A stretch of DNA of 64,000 bases from an uncultured Candidatus Nitrosopumilus sp. (GTDB lineage: Archaea; Thermoproteota; Nitrososphaeria; Nitrososphaerales; Nitrosopumilaceae), in contig CATOSM010000001.1 in the NCBI GenBank assembly GCA_951812645.1, positions 723,560-787,559 on the forward strand. The letters are read 5' to 3'. The position numbers were made by a program, and so were the translations under genes. The notes under the pieces were generated by a model. That model did not search any database, was not told the DNA's origin, and worked only from the letters and a program-made list of their open reading frames with translations. Below, piece by piece: positions 1-8,306 of the stretch; the first letter of the stretch is position 1; every line of letters starts with the position of its first letter.

Positions 1-741
1 AGTGAAGGTTCCCACAATTAATCCAGTTGCAACAAGGACAACCACAATAATAGATTCTACAGATACAGAACCGACCAATGCAATCGATTGTAAGGAGGAA
101 ATCAAGATAACCGCGATTACATCCTCTACAATCAAGATACCCAAAACGAGAATGGAGGATTCTTTCTTTATTCTTCCCATCTCCTCTAAAATTTTCACGA
201 TGATTGCAGTACTGGAAATGGATAGTGCAGCTGCGATAAATAGCGCATCCATAAATTCCAGACCAAGAGCAGTTGCAGTGTAAAATAGGGCACCCAATGT
301 AGAAAACAATCCAATAGTTCCAACTCCAATGGCTACACGCCCTATACTTCTAATTTTGGCATATGGAAACTCAATTCCAATCACAAACAAAAGTAAGATC
401 ACGCCGATTTCAGCAAAAAGATTCAATGCAGAAATATCAGACAAGATTCCGACGCCCTCCAAAACATCAGCAGTAGGACCGCCTTCAGGCAATATCCAAG
501 ACCATATATGAGAAAATGGACCAATTAGCATTCCTGCAAAAAGATATCCAATGATCAAGGGCTGCTTAATTTTAAAAAATGCAAGAGTGACAACTGCACC
601 AATAATCATGATGAATGCTAGATCAGTGACAAAGCTTGTGTGTGGAAGCTCGGGAGTAATTTGCTCGATTAAACTAGAGACAGTGTTATTCAGAGAGCTC
701 TGAATCCCATTGGAGTCTATCTGAAGCGGAACGCTTTGCAT
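1..741 (-). CDS. Kef-type cation:proton antiporter, C-terminus outside window
   Basis: Reading the minus strand from an ATG at 741 gives 247 uninterrupted codons that run off the left edge. The translation is strongly hydrophobic. After a short soluble N-terminus it shows the pattern of CPA2/Kef antiporters: a helix ending KIKQPLIIGYLFAGMLIGP, then FAEIGVILLLFVIGIEF, then SISSTAIIVKILEEMG and LVLGILIVEDVIAVIL. At least five membrane helices are present. The family exchanges K+ or Na+ for H+ across the cytoplasmic membrane. Whether a TrkA-type regulatory domain follows cannot be seen. No other in-frame ATG lies just upstream. Family call is firm; the ion is unknown. Confidence 0.85.
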   Translation of the reverse strand, partial: MQSVPLQIDSNGIQSSLNNTVSSLIEQITPELPHTSFVTDLAFIMIIGAVVTLAFFKIKQPLIIGYLFAGMLIGPFSHIWSWILPEGGPTADVLEGVGILSDISALNLFAEIGVILLLFVIGIEFPYAKIRSIGRVAIGVGTIGLFSTLGALFYTATALGLEFMDALFIAAALSISSTAIIVKILEEMGRIKKESSILVLGILIVEDVIAVILISSLQSIALVGSVSVESIIVVVLVATGLIVGTFT

Positions 742-867
742 GCTATCATTAAACAAATTTGTTTAAAAATGATTGCGGATTAAGAATTTGCAAAAGACTT
801 AATTTTTCTCAGGCTCGGTAGTTTTGAAAATCTTTAACCGTTTTATGCCCAAACGTCATAATTGATG

Positions 868-931
868 TGCAGGATGATGATTGGGTCGTCTGAAATTTAT
901 GTGGAGATATGACCTGGGGTATCTGACTGCA
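868..931 (+). ncRNA. Candidate C/D box sRNA (2'-O-methylation guide)
   Basis: All elements of an archaeal C/D guide RNA occur in order over 64 nt. These are a terminal stem TGCAG (868-872) with CTGCA (927-931), C box ATGATGA (874-880), a 9-nt guide, D' box CTGA (890-893), a 12-nt spacer, a degenerate C' box GATATGA (906-912), a 10-nt guide CCTGGGGTAT and D box CTGA (923-926). A TTTAACC/TTTTATG stretch about 25-30 nt upstream could be the promoter. No ORF competes here. The RNA would bind L7Ae, Nop5 and fibrillarin. Targets were not determined. Confidence 0.6.
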
Positions 932-964
932 ACATTGGTTACTTTGTTATCACCTGAATATTAA

Positions 965-987
965 TAGTACGGTACCATACCGTACTA
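965..987. promoter_or_regulatory. Inverted repeat abutting a start codon
   Basis: TAGTACGGT (965-973) and ACCGTACTA (979-987) are perfect inverted 9-mers with a 5-nt spacer. The ATG of the zinc-finger-like microprotein begins two bases later (989). If that mRNA is leaderless, as is common in this group, the repeat lies at the transcription start and an AT-rich stretch near 956-965 could be the TATA element. It is best read as a repressor site; the regulator is unknown. Confidence 0.5.
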
Positions 988-988
988 T

Positions 989-1096
989 ATGATCCAATGC
1001 GAATATTGTCCAAGAGGGTTCATTGAAACAGCAAATGGTTTGGCTGAAAAGACATTTCATGAATTACTTCACGAACCAGAAGTTGTAAACAAGTAA
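989..1096 (+). CDS. 35-aa C2H2 zinc-finger-like microprotein
   Basis: An ATG at 989 opens 35 codons ending in TAA. The product begins MIQCEYCPRGF and carries C4, C7, H24 and H28, with F11 and L18 between them. That is a CX2C-X16-HX3H layout close to the C2H2 finger consensus, so one Zn2+ could be bound. It sits alone between a candidate C/D RNA and the coiled-coil gene and has a perfect inverted repeat at its start. A DNA- or RNA-binding role is possible. It is too short for homology to be judged by eye, but motif, operator-like repeat and clean ORF together make it likely real. Confidence 0.55.
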   Translation: MIQCEYCPRGFIETANGLAEKTFHELLHEPEVVNK

Positions 1097-1157
1097 CTCT
1101 TTACATTTTTTATTTTATACCCAACTTTTTTATTTCCAAATTTTCAACCAGACATAC

Positions 1158-2663
1158 ATGACTGTCAAAACCATGAAGAAAAAAACTGCGACAAAGACAA
1201 AAAGGGAGCCATCACCATCAGCATTATTAAAAAAAGTGGCGTCGGTCTCAGATTCCAACAAGGCTTTACAAAAAGAGATCAAAGTCATGTCGAAAATATT
1301 CGGGGAAAACCAAAAGGTACTGGTCTCAATGAAAGGGATGATCGATACACTAACATCAACACTAGAGCACATACAAAAACAATCAAAGCAAATCAGCATC
1401 ATTGAAGATGACACCCAAAAATTATACGCTGGGCTAAACCAGGTTAGGGCACAGTCAAATCTAGTAACAAAAATCAATGATCAAACAGCAAAGTTAGAAA
1501 AAGAAATGGGCAGGATATCAGAATTGCAAAAGGCATCAAAATCAGAGGAACTGTCTCAACAGGTAGAAGACAGTATGAATTCAATTAAAAACAATTCTCA
1601 GATGATTATCAAAATTGCACAAAGAATTGATGAAGTCAGAGATGACCTGCGAAAAGTATCTGGAAAAACAGATTCATTTGCAGAGATAGGTTCAGAAATG
1701 AACGATCTTAAAAACAAAATAGATGAAATTTCTGGAAAAACAGACAAGCTAGACACAGGCTCTCAAATTATAGAGAGTCTCAAACAGGAATTGGGAAGAA
1801 TATCCGAAGGGGCATCATCAGGTTCAAATCTTAATGCAGAATTGGATGCAATTAAAATTACAATCGATGCCATATCGTCAAAAGCATCAAAAATCGATTC
1901 TCTTGGCGGGGTTATCGACGGACTAAAACAGCAATTTGACACCATATCGTCAAAAGCAGGTTCTATGGACAGTTTGAGCCTGGAATCCATCAAAGACTTG
2001 GGCGGCAAAATAGATAAGATTGAAACAGAGATAGGCGCATTGACACAGAGGACAGATTCAGCAGTATTTGTCGGAGAAGGACTAAAATCGGTTCAAGAAG
2101 AATTTTCAAATTTCAAACAAAACGTCTTTGATAAGACAAACAGCATTGAGCAGAAAATATCATCAGTTTCAGACACTCTAAAAAGGCAAGACGAATCATC
2201 AGTAGAATTCCATAAAAAATCAGAAAGGCTCTTTGAAGAATTACAGTCAATTAAGGAAGTTACCAACAAGGCATCTAGTGACTCGTCAAAAGAAATGATG
2301 GCATTGTTAAAGCTATCAGAATATCAATCAAACATCAGAATGAATTCTGAATCAAAGTATGGTGTTGCAAGGGATATCGAAAAAATGGCATCACAGACTG
2401 CAGAGATTGTAAATTTGTTTGATAGAATTTCAATAGAATCAGGGGAAAAAATACCGCTGCCTCACGAGGTAAGACAGTGGGCAGTAAGCAAGATACTGGA
2501 TTGTGCAGACAGATGGGAGGTCAGATTTAGCGACGTATATTCTATTTTGACTAATGCGATTGGAAGAGACATGTTAAAAGAAGCAATCAGAATTCAGCAG
2601 ATACGAGACATTTATGGCATCAGAGCGGTGGATGAAATCAGAAATGATCTAAATATTTCCTAG
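1158..2663 (+). CDS. Long coiled-coil protein with conserved-looking C-terminal domain
   Basis: 501 aa. A lysine-rich N-terminus (KTMKKKTATKTKREP) is followed by roughly residues 25-390 of heptad-rich, Ser/Lys/Glu-rich sequence with repeating KIDxIxxKxxxxD units, predicted to form a long coiled coil. About 70 C-terminal residues look globular (VRQWAVSKILDCADRWEVRF...IRIQQIRDIYGIRAVDEIRNDL). There is no signal peptide or membrane helix. It converges on the glycosyltransferase gene with no gap. The basic tail plus long rod suggests a structural, chromosome-associated or surface-tethering role, but I do not recognise the family. The ATG at 1158 has an AT-rich promoter-like stretch near 1107-1130. 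Confidence 0.8.
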   Translation: MTVKTMKKKTATKTKREPSPSALLKKVASVSDSNKALQKEIKVMSKIFGENQKVLVSMKGMIDTLTSTLEHIQKQSKQISIIEDDTQKLYAGLNQVRAQSNLVTKINDQTAKLEKEMGRISELQKASKSEELSQQVEDSMNSIKNNSQMIIKIAQRIDEVRDDLRKVSGKTDSFAEIGSEMNDLKNKIDEISGKTDKLDTGSQIIESLKQELGRISEGASSGSNLNAELDAIKITIDAISSKASKIDSLGGVIDGLKQQFDTISSKAGSMDSLSLESIKDLGGKIDKIETEIGALTQRTDSAVFVGEGLKSVQEEFSNFKQNVFDKTNSIEQKISSVSDTLKRQDESSVEFHKKSERLFEELQSIKEVTNKASSDSSKEMMALLKLSEYQSNIRMNSESKYGVARDIEKMASQTAEIVNLFDRISIESGEKIPLPHEVRQWAVSKILDCADRWEVRFSDVYSILTNAIGRDMLKEAIRIQQIRDIYGIRAVDEIRNDLNIS

Positions 2664-4724
2664 TCATTCGTCATCAGAATTGGCGAGTTGCTCTTTCTTG
2701 CGTTTTAATGCAGCAAAAATTCCAACGATTGCCGCAATCCAAATCACACTAAACATCATGTTTGCAGGGCTGACATACATGTATGGAGTTGCATCCATAA
2801 TGTTGGCTCTTAACAACAAGGAACGATTATCCAGATCAATCATGCCAGCAGAATACGCGGCGTTATCTTTTGAAAGAGAGGCCATTTCATCAGCATCTAC
2901 AAGCATAGAGTTTACGTTATTTTGAATTCTAATGAAGTTAGTAGATTCGGTTGCAAATATCCAGACAGGATTCTTGGAAACAACTTCGCCATCAGCATCA
3001 GTAATTTCAGGAAGACTGGCCATGACAACATTCAAATCATCCTGTATTGATTCCAAATGTTCACGGATTACAACAGGATCCGACGAGGATACAATTCCAT
3101 CAAAATTCCCTCTAATTCTATCAAGAGGGTAAATGTCAGAATTGTATCCATAAATTGCCATAAATACCCCAAAAACAATAATTCCAACTATTCCAATCAC
3201 GGAAAGCTTGTAAACAGTATTTGCCATTTTTTCTTTCTTGGTTTTCGGTCGACTATCACTTGATTTATTTCTTTTAAATCTAGTATGAGACAAACTCATG
3301 TAGGCAATATAGAAAAACCCAGTTGTTTGTATGGCAATGATCGGTACAAAGACAGGATTATTTGAAAAAATTGAGATCAAGACTCCCATGATTCCATAAA
3401 CGCCAAAGAATATTTCTAAAAGAGTTGTTTGTGTAAAAGGTAAATTGTATGCTTTATCCCTCCAGTCATCTTTTTGTGTGACTATCCCATATTTTGGAGT
3501 TCTATGAAAGACGTTTTTCTTGCCAAGGATAGCGTCAAAAACTGCAACAGTGTTGTTTACAGACATTCCAGCATTGTAAACAAGCAAGGCTGGAAGCAAT
3601 TTCGCCTTAGACTTCCAAGACTTGTGATACATGCCACGTATTACGATGACATATGCACCAGGCCCCATGGCAAGATATGTCGCAATTGTTAATACAGGAA
3701 GAACGCTTACAACATAGAGATTAACTTGAGCTGCCAACAAAATAGGCAATGTCAAAAATTGTATGAGAACTAGAGGATAGACTATGTGACGAGTTAATTG
3801 AATAAAGGCCTGAATTTTTGCCTCAATCCCGACATTGCGTTTTAGACCAAGATCAGAGAGCAACTTTATTGCACATTGGATGGAGCCTTTTGCCCAACGA
3901 AATTGCTGTCTCTTTGCACCATTCATTTGTGCAGGTAGTTCAGCATCAACTACAATATCAGGTATGAATAGACATTTCCAGCCCTTCATTTGTGCCCTAT
4001 AACTTAGATCAAGGTCTTCGACAAGGGTTGCAGTATGCCAACCGCCAGCATCCTCAATACATTCTCGTTTCCAGATGCCCGCAGTGCCGTTAAAATTCAT
4101 AAATAGATTAGAATTGCTTTTTGCCTTTTGTTCTACAAGAAAATGGAAATCTATACTCAATGCCTGCACTTGAGTTAAAGAGGAATAGTTCTCATTAACG
4201 TGTCCCCATCTACATTGAACTAGACCAATGTTAGATTTTGAAAAGTGTGGAATTGCTCGCTTGAGGAACCAGTTAGGAGGAATAAAATCAGCATCAAAAA
4301 TAGCAACAAGATCAGTATCGGTTGTTTTCATTGCATGTTTAAGAGCGCCAGCTTTGTACCCTTGACGGGTTTCTCTCCTCACATGTTCAATGTTAACCCC
4401 CTGTTTTGAGTAATCATCAACCACATTATGTAATAATTCCACAGTATCGTCGTCTGAATCATCACAGACCATTATTCTCATTTTGTCTTTTGGGTAATCT
4501 AAATTACATACTGCGTCAACTAGTCTTTTTGCAACATACTTTTCATTGTAAATGGGTAGTTGAATGGTAACAGAAGGAGATCCCCAATCCAGAGTTGGAC
4601 GAGGTTCTTTCCGAGTTCTAGAGATAAATGCGAGATAATAGAAATTGGCAGTGTAGGCCGCAATTATAATAGCAGATAGGATAAACAGATCAAATACAAA
4701 TTGGGTAAAAGGGTTATCCGCCAT
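2664..4724 (-). CDS. Processive family 2 glycosyltransferase, membrane-bound
   Basis: 686 aa. A first membrane helix (about 12-34) leads into a cytosolic GT2 domain with the cellulose/hyaluronan synthase motif set: VCDDSDDD (about 87-93), DAD (144-146), VEDLDLSYR (from 235) and QQFRW (273-277). Several membrane helices follow (about 310-480). A further TM near 515-535 leads to a region (about 540-660) that may be extracytoplasmic, and a last helix precedes the charged tail. Such enzymes polymerise a sugar nucleotide and extrude the chain, so a role in exopolysaccharide or surface glycan synthesis is likely. The C-terminal extra-membrane domain is longer than in minimal synthases. Substrate unknown. 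Confidence 0.88.
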   Translation of the reverse strand: MADNPFTQFVFDLFILSAIIIAAYTANFYYLAFISRTRKEPRPTLDWGSPSVTIQLPIYNEKYVAKRLVDAVCNLDYPKDKMRIMVCDDSDDDTVELLHNVVDDYSKQGVNIEHVRRETRQGYKAGALKHAMKTTDTDLVAIFDADFIPPNWFLKRAIPHFSKSNIGLVQCRWGHVNENYSSLTQVQALSIDFHFLVEQKAKSNSNLFMNFNGTAGIWKRECIEDAGGWHTATLVEDLDLSYRAQMKGWKCLFIPDIVVDAELPAQMNGAKRQQFRWAKGSIQCAIKLLSDLGLKRNVGIEAKIQAFIQLTRHIVYPLVLIQFLTLPILLAAQVNLYVVSVLPVLTIATYLAMGPGAYVIVIRGMYHKSWKSKAKLLPALLVYNAGMSVNNTVAVFDAILGKKNVFHRTPKYGIVTQKDDWRDKAYNLPFTQTTLLEIFFGVYGIMGVLISIFSNNPVFVPIIAIQTTGFFYIAYMSLSHTRFKRNKSSDSRPKTKKEKMANTVYKLSVIGIVGIIVFGVFMAIYGYNSDIYPLDRIRGNFDGIVSSSDPVVIREHLESIQDDLNVVMASLPEITDADGEVVSKNPVWIFATESTNFIRIQNNVNSMLVDADEMASLSKDNAAYSAGMIDLDNRSLLLRANIMDATPYMYVSPANMMFSVIWIAAIVGIFAALKRKKEQLANSDDE

Positions 4725-4777
4725 ATACCTAGATTCACAGAATTACTAATCTCTATTTAAGTTGCAAGAAGTTAAAA

Positions 4778-5725
4778 TTATTTTTGCTCGTAAATTTTGA
4801 TTGCTTGTGGAGGACATACGCCTTCACATGCAAGACAGAAAATACAATCAGGTTCTTTTGACATTAACGGTTTTTGTTCAGATGCAGGATTACCAGGAGT
4901 GTCAAACCATTCATAGACGCCTACAGGGCATGCTTCAATGCATCCACCGTCAGCTACACAAATATCATAATCAACTGAAACAAATTCGCCCCATACACCC
5001 ATGATGCCATTTCCAGTTCCTTTTCTACCCCAGGTTTTGATGGTATGCTCAGCGGCTTCATAGGATTTGGATGCTTTCATCTTTGACTTGTAATCAACAT
5101 CGATTGGCCCGGGCTTTGCGCCGTCAGGAATTTCAATTGCGCCGTCATCTTCCTCTTCTTCGTCTTCTTTTGCTTCAACAGGTTTTGGTTTTGCACCAAG
5201 AACAATTTTTGCAAGAGGAGTTAGTTCCTCTAACTTTTGAATAGCGGCAATTTCTGAAATTTTTTCAGCCTTGGCATAATAAGAAATCATTTTGTCAGCC
5301 AAAATCGTATTTCGTAAAATAGTATCAATTACCATTTTTGCAAAATGATCTGCTTTCTTTCTATAATCTTTAACCCAATTCGGGTCACCGAATTTTTCAA
5401 TTGGGAAAACCTGATAAATGATATCTACCACTTCGCCAGTTACGATTTCTACAGTAACGGACAAGTCAACTTCTTCATATCCCTTTGCGTCAGGATCATC
5501 CATGTTTTGCTCTTTCCAGCGATAGGTTGCAAAGATTCTATCAGCATACATATCCATTTCAAATGCCTTTTTCAGACCGTCATGGACTGATTTTAATTCT
5601 GCAATCTCTTCAAGCTTTATCGGTAACCGGTAGAGTCCAAGTTTGAATCCATGTAAGGGATAAACACCCCGCTTTGCTGTTGGCGCTTCCATCGAATAAA
5701 CGCGATCCTTAAGGAGTAGGGACAT
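4778..5725 (-). CDS. 7Fe/zinc-ferredoxin-like protein with large N-terminal domain
   Basis: 315 aa. The last 90 residues match crenarchaeal Zn-containing ferredoxins. Cluster I has C256-x5-C262-x3-C266-P with Asp259 where an 8Fe ferredoxin would have Cys (typical of [3Fe-4S]). Cluster II has C294-x2-C297-x2-C300-x3-C304-P. The loop WFDTPGNPASE between them is also typical. About 185 residues of unassigned soluble sequence and an acidic linker (EDEEEEDD, about 191-198) precede it. It probably carries electrons, possibly for the korAB oxidoreductase elsewhere in the window, but the N-terminal domain implies a dedicated partner. The Zn-binding histidines are not clearly conserved. Confidence 0.85.
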   Translation of the reverse strand: MSLLLKDRVYSMEAPTAKRGVYPLHGFKLGLYRLPIKLEEIAELKSVHDGLKKAFEMDMYADRIFATYRWKEQNMDDPDAKGYEEVDLSVTVEIVTGEVVDIIYQVFPIEKFGDPNWVKDYRKKADHFAKMVIDTILRNTILADKMISYYAKAEKISEIAAIQKLEELTPLAKIVLGAKPKPVEAKEDEEEEDDGAIEIPDGAKPGPIDVDYKSKMKASKSYEAAEHTIKTWGRKGTGNGIMGVWGEFVSVDYDICVADGGCIEACPVGVYEWFDTPGNPASEQKPLMSKEPDCIFCLACEGVCPPQAIKIYEQK

Positions 5726-5761
5726 GCAATTTTTCTAAGTTTATTTTAGTTAAAAAGGTTA

Positions 5762-6073
5762 TCAGTAGTCATCATCGGGACATGTTAATTCTCTGAGTTC
5801 CGTGTATTTTTTTTCCATAGCTTCTGCATGAACTTCCACCTGAGGGAGATCATAGGAATCCTTTGAAAAATACCATCTGATAGGAACCCAATGTCCAATT
5901 CCATCCATGTCATGGATCATGCCTTTATCGGCTTTTACGTTGATTTTCTCGTCAACGGACGTTTCCTTAATTTCAAGGCCTCTCTTGGTTTTATCCTCCA
6001 TGATAATATCAGATTCCCCATCTTTGATGAAATAGAAAGAGCCTTTCTTTAAGACAGGAAGGTCTAGAAGCAA
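5762..6073 (-). CDS. Conserved-looking hypothetical protein after rhodanese
   Basis: 103 aa, acidic and soluble, with no signal peptide or TM. It starts one base after the rhodanese stop, so the two are almost certainly co-transcribed. Features seen are an N-terminal LDLPVLKKGSFYFIKDGESD segment, a central GIGHWVPIRWYFS stretch and a C-terminal ELRELTCPDDDY with a single Cys. The family is not recognised. Context suggests an accessory protein in sulfur transfer, possibly a sulfur acceptor through that Cys; this is inference only. Confidence 0.7.
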   Translation of the reverse strand: MLLDLPVLKKGSFYFIKDGESDIIMEDKTKRGLEIKETSVDEKINVKADKGMIHDMDGIGHWVPIRWYFSKDSYDLPQVEVHAEAMEKKYTELRELTCPDDDY

Positions 6074-6074
6074 T

Positions 6075-6920
6075 TTATTTTTCCACAGGATTGCCTATCA
6101 TGTTTCCCCATTCAGTCCAAGACCCATCATAGTTTCGGACCTTTGGATATCCAAGGAGATATTTCAGAACAAACCAACTGTGTGAAGAGCGCTCTCCAAT
6201 TCTACAGTAACAAATTACATCCTTGTCAGGAGTAACACCTTTTGGTTCGTAATTCTGTTTTAGTTCCTCAAAAGTTTTGAAAGTGCCATCAGCATCATTG
6301 ACTGCAGTTGCCCAAGGAATATTGTTTGCATCAGGGATGTGACCGCCTCTTTGTGCATGTTCCATCGGATATTCTGGCGGGGCTGTAATTTGACCAGTAA
6401 ATTCTGCAGGAGATCTGACATCAACCATTACAGTGTCCTCTTTATCTAGTGCTCTGCTAACATCAAAGAGATACGCACGCAGTCCCTCGTCAGGAGGTTG
6501 TGCAACATAAGTTGTCTGTGCAGTTTGGGGCTCATCAGTAGTGTAACCTTTGTTTTCTAATTCCCATTTTTTGCGTCCACCATTCATAATCTTTAGATTT
6601 TCGTGTCCGTAAATTTTGAAAACCCAGAAAACAAATGCCGCAAACCAATTGTTAAAATCACCATACAGAATTACTTCAGCGTCTGCGGTAATTCCATTTC
6701 TGGCCATTAATGCTTCAAACTCTTTTTTGCTAATGATATCTCTCGTAACAGGATCATTGATGTCCCGTTTCCACCAAATTAGACTGGCACCATTAATGTG
6801 GCCTTTTTGATATCCATTTACAGGATCATAATCAACTTCAACTAGTCTCCTGTTTTCGTTAGGAGGATTTTGTGATACCCATTCTGTGTCAACCAAGACT
6901 TCAGGATGCGCGTAACTCAT
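6075..6920 (-). CDS. Thiosulfate/3-mercaptopyruvate sulfurtransferase, tandem rhodanese
   Basis: 281 aa from the ATG at 6920 (MSYAHPEVLV). An earlier in-frame ATG at 6980 adds 20 untypical residues and is rejected. Two rhodanese domains are present. The N-terminal one (about 1-130) lacks the active-site loop Cys. The C-terminal one has the persulfide loop CRIGERS with catalytic Cys239, followed by GYPKVRNYDGSWTEWG, typical of the family. The enzyme moves sulfane sulfur from thiosulfate or mercaptopyruvate to an acceptor in the cytoplasm. The next gene downstream is a 103-aa protein likely in the same transcript. Confidence 0.9.
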   Translation of the reverse strand: MSYAHPEVLVDTEWVSQNPPNENRRLVEVDYDPVNGYQKGHINGASLIWWKRDINDPVTRDIISKKEFEALMARNGITADAEVILYGDFNNWFAAFVFWVFKIYGHENLKIMNGGRKKWELENKGYTTDEPQTAQTTYVAQPPDEGLRAYLFDVSRALDKEDTVMVDVRSPAEFTGQITAPPEYPMEHAQRGGHIPDANNIPWATAVNDADGTFKTFEELKQNYEPKGVTPDKDVICYCRIGERSSHSWFVLKYLLGYPKVRNYDGSWTEWGNMIGNPVEK

Positions 6921-7010
6921 AATCTGTACGGATTTGTTTTCATACTTAATTGTTTTTCCAAAGAATGCTAAAAATATCATTTTTATGTAAATAGGCTTCA
7001 GAGGAACTGC

Positions 7011-7826
7011 TTGAAATTACAAAAAGTGGCAGTGGTAAGCAAAGTAGGCTCTAAAGACTCGGAACAAGCTGCAAAGGAAGTTACAAAAAAACTCTTGGCA
7101 AAAAAGTCCACAGTATATACAATTTCTCCAGTAGGAGTTGAGGGTGCAAAGCAGATAGATGCGTTAGAAGAACTGAAAAAGGAAAAACTAGATTTGGTCA
7201 TAACGCTTGGAGGGGATGGAACGACGCTACGGGTTTTCAGAAATTTAGAGAATGAAACGCCAATTTTGACTATCAACGTAGGCGGAAATAGAGGAATTTT
7301 GGCAGAAATTACAATAGAGGAGATTGATGGAGCAATAGAGCAAATTCTAAAGGATAGTTTCTTTTTAGACAAAAGAACAAGGGTGGTAGCATCTTGTGGG
7401 GGAAAAGAATTTCCACCGGCGTTAAATGAAATTTATATCACCAGGACAAACTTGACAAAAACTGCTGAAATTAAAGTTAAATTTCAAGATGACACGGTAA
7501 AACAAAAAATGGACGGAATGATTGTTGCCACCCCGAGCGGTTCCACGGGTCATTCATTTTCACTAGGAGGACCCATTTTGCATGAAAGCTTGGATGTTTT
7601 GATAATCACGCCAGTTGCACCAGTGTATAGATTAGCCTCATTAATTGTTCCAGATGAAAAAATTGAAATCGTCTGCTCGCATGATTGCAATATTGCAATG
7701 GATGCTCAGGTTGTTAGGACGATCGGATATGAGGAACCAATCACCATTAGAAAATACAAAAAACCGGCAGTTTTTTTGAGATTAAAAAAGCGAGGGCTGA
7801 GACAGATGAGCAAACTTGGATTTTAA
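7011..7826 (+). CDS. nadK: NAD kinase
   Basis: 271 aa with a TTG start at 7011; no ATG fits the N-terminal KLQKVAVVSK strand. Key motifs are GGDGTTLR (67-74), GGNRGILAEI, NEIYITR and DGMIVATPSGSTGHSFSLGGP, the NAD-binding GxxGS region. It phosphorylates NAD+ to NADP+ using ATP or polyphosphate in the cytoplasm. It is divergent from the rhodanese gene and overlaps nob1 by 11 nt, so the two are translationally coupled. Length and motifs are standard for archaeal PpnK. Confidence 0.95.
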   Translation: MKLQKVAVVSKVGSKDSEQAAKEVTKKLLAKKSTVYTISPVGVEGAKQIDALEELKKEKLDLVITLGGDGTTLRVFRNLENETPILTINVGGNRGILAEITIEEIDGAIEQILKDSFFLDKRTRVVASCGGKEFPPALNEIYITRTNLTKTAEIKVKFQDDTVKQKMDGMIVATPSGSTGHSFSLGGPILHESLDVLIITPVAPVYRLASLIVPDEKIEIVCSHDCNIAMDAQVVRTIGYEEPITIRKYKKPAVFLRLKKRGLRQMSKLGF

Positions 7827-8292
7827 AATTTTAGACGCCAGTGCGTTTTATGCGGGAGTCCCATTTAGAACACCAGATGATTGCTACACAACGTCGCTAG
7901 TATACGATGAAATTAAACACATAAAGAAAAATCATGATGCGTTAGGAACTTTGCTTGAAACTAACAGATTAAGAATTAGAGAGCCAGATTCAGAATCTAC
8001 AAAAAACGCAATTAAAGCGTCAAAGGATACAGGGGATTTTCCACAGCTGTCAAAACAAGACATTTCCATCATTGCATTAGGTATTGAGACAAAGGGTCAG
8101 ATAATTAGTGACGATTTTGCAATTTCAAACGTGGCCAAAAACATAGGCATAGAAATTCTGCCAATAATGACAAGAGGAATCAAAGATGCAGGGAAATGGA
8201 TGCATTATTGCCCGGGATGTAGGACAAACCACACGTCAGGAAAAGAATGTCCAATGTGTGGGACCGCCCTAAAAAGAAAATTGCTCAAATAA
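7816..8292 (+). CDS. nob1: Nob1-type rRNA maturation endonuclease (PIN + zinc ribbon)
   Basis: 158 aa from a TTG at 7816, overlapping the end of nadK. The PIN domain (1-125) starts DFKILDASAFYAG with the catalytic Asp7 and includes DISIIALGIE and a second acidic cluster ISDDFAISNVA. A C-terminal zinc ribbon follows (C132, C135, C145, C148). This is the architecture of archaeal Nob1, which cuts the 3' end of pre-16S rRNA during small-subunit maturation. Zinc ribbon and length separate it from VapC toxins. Confidence 0.9.
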   Translation: MDFKILDASAFYAGVPFRTPDDCYTTSLVYDEIKHIKKNHDALGTLLETNRLRIREPDSESTKNAIKASKDTGDFPQLSKQDISIIALGIETKGQIISDDFAISNVAKNIGIEILPIMTRGIKDAGKWMHYCPGCRTNHTSGKECPMCGTALKRKLLK

Positions 8293-8306
8293 AGATATCG
8301 TCAAAA

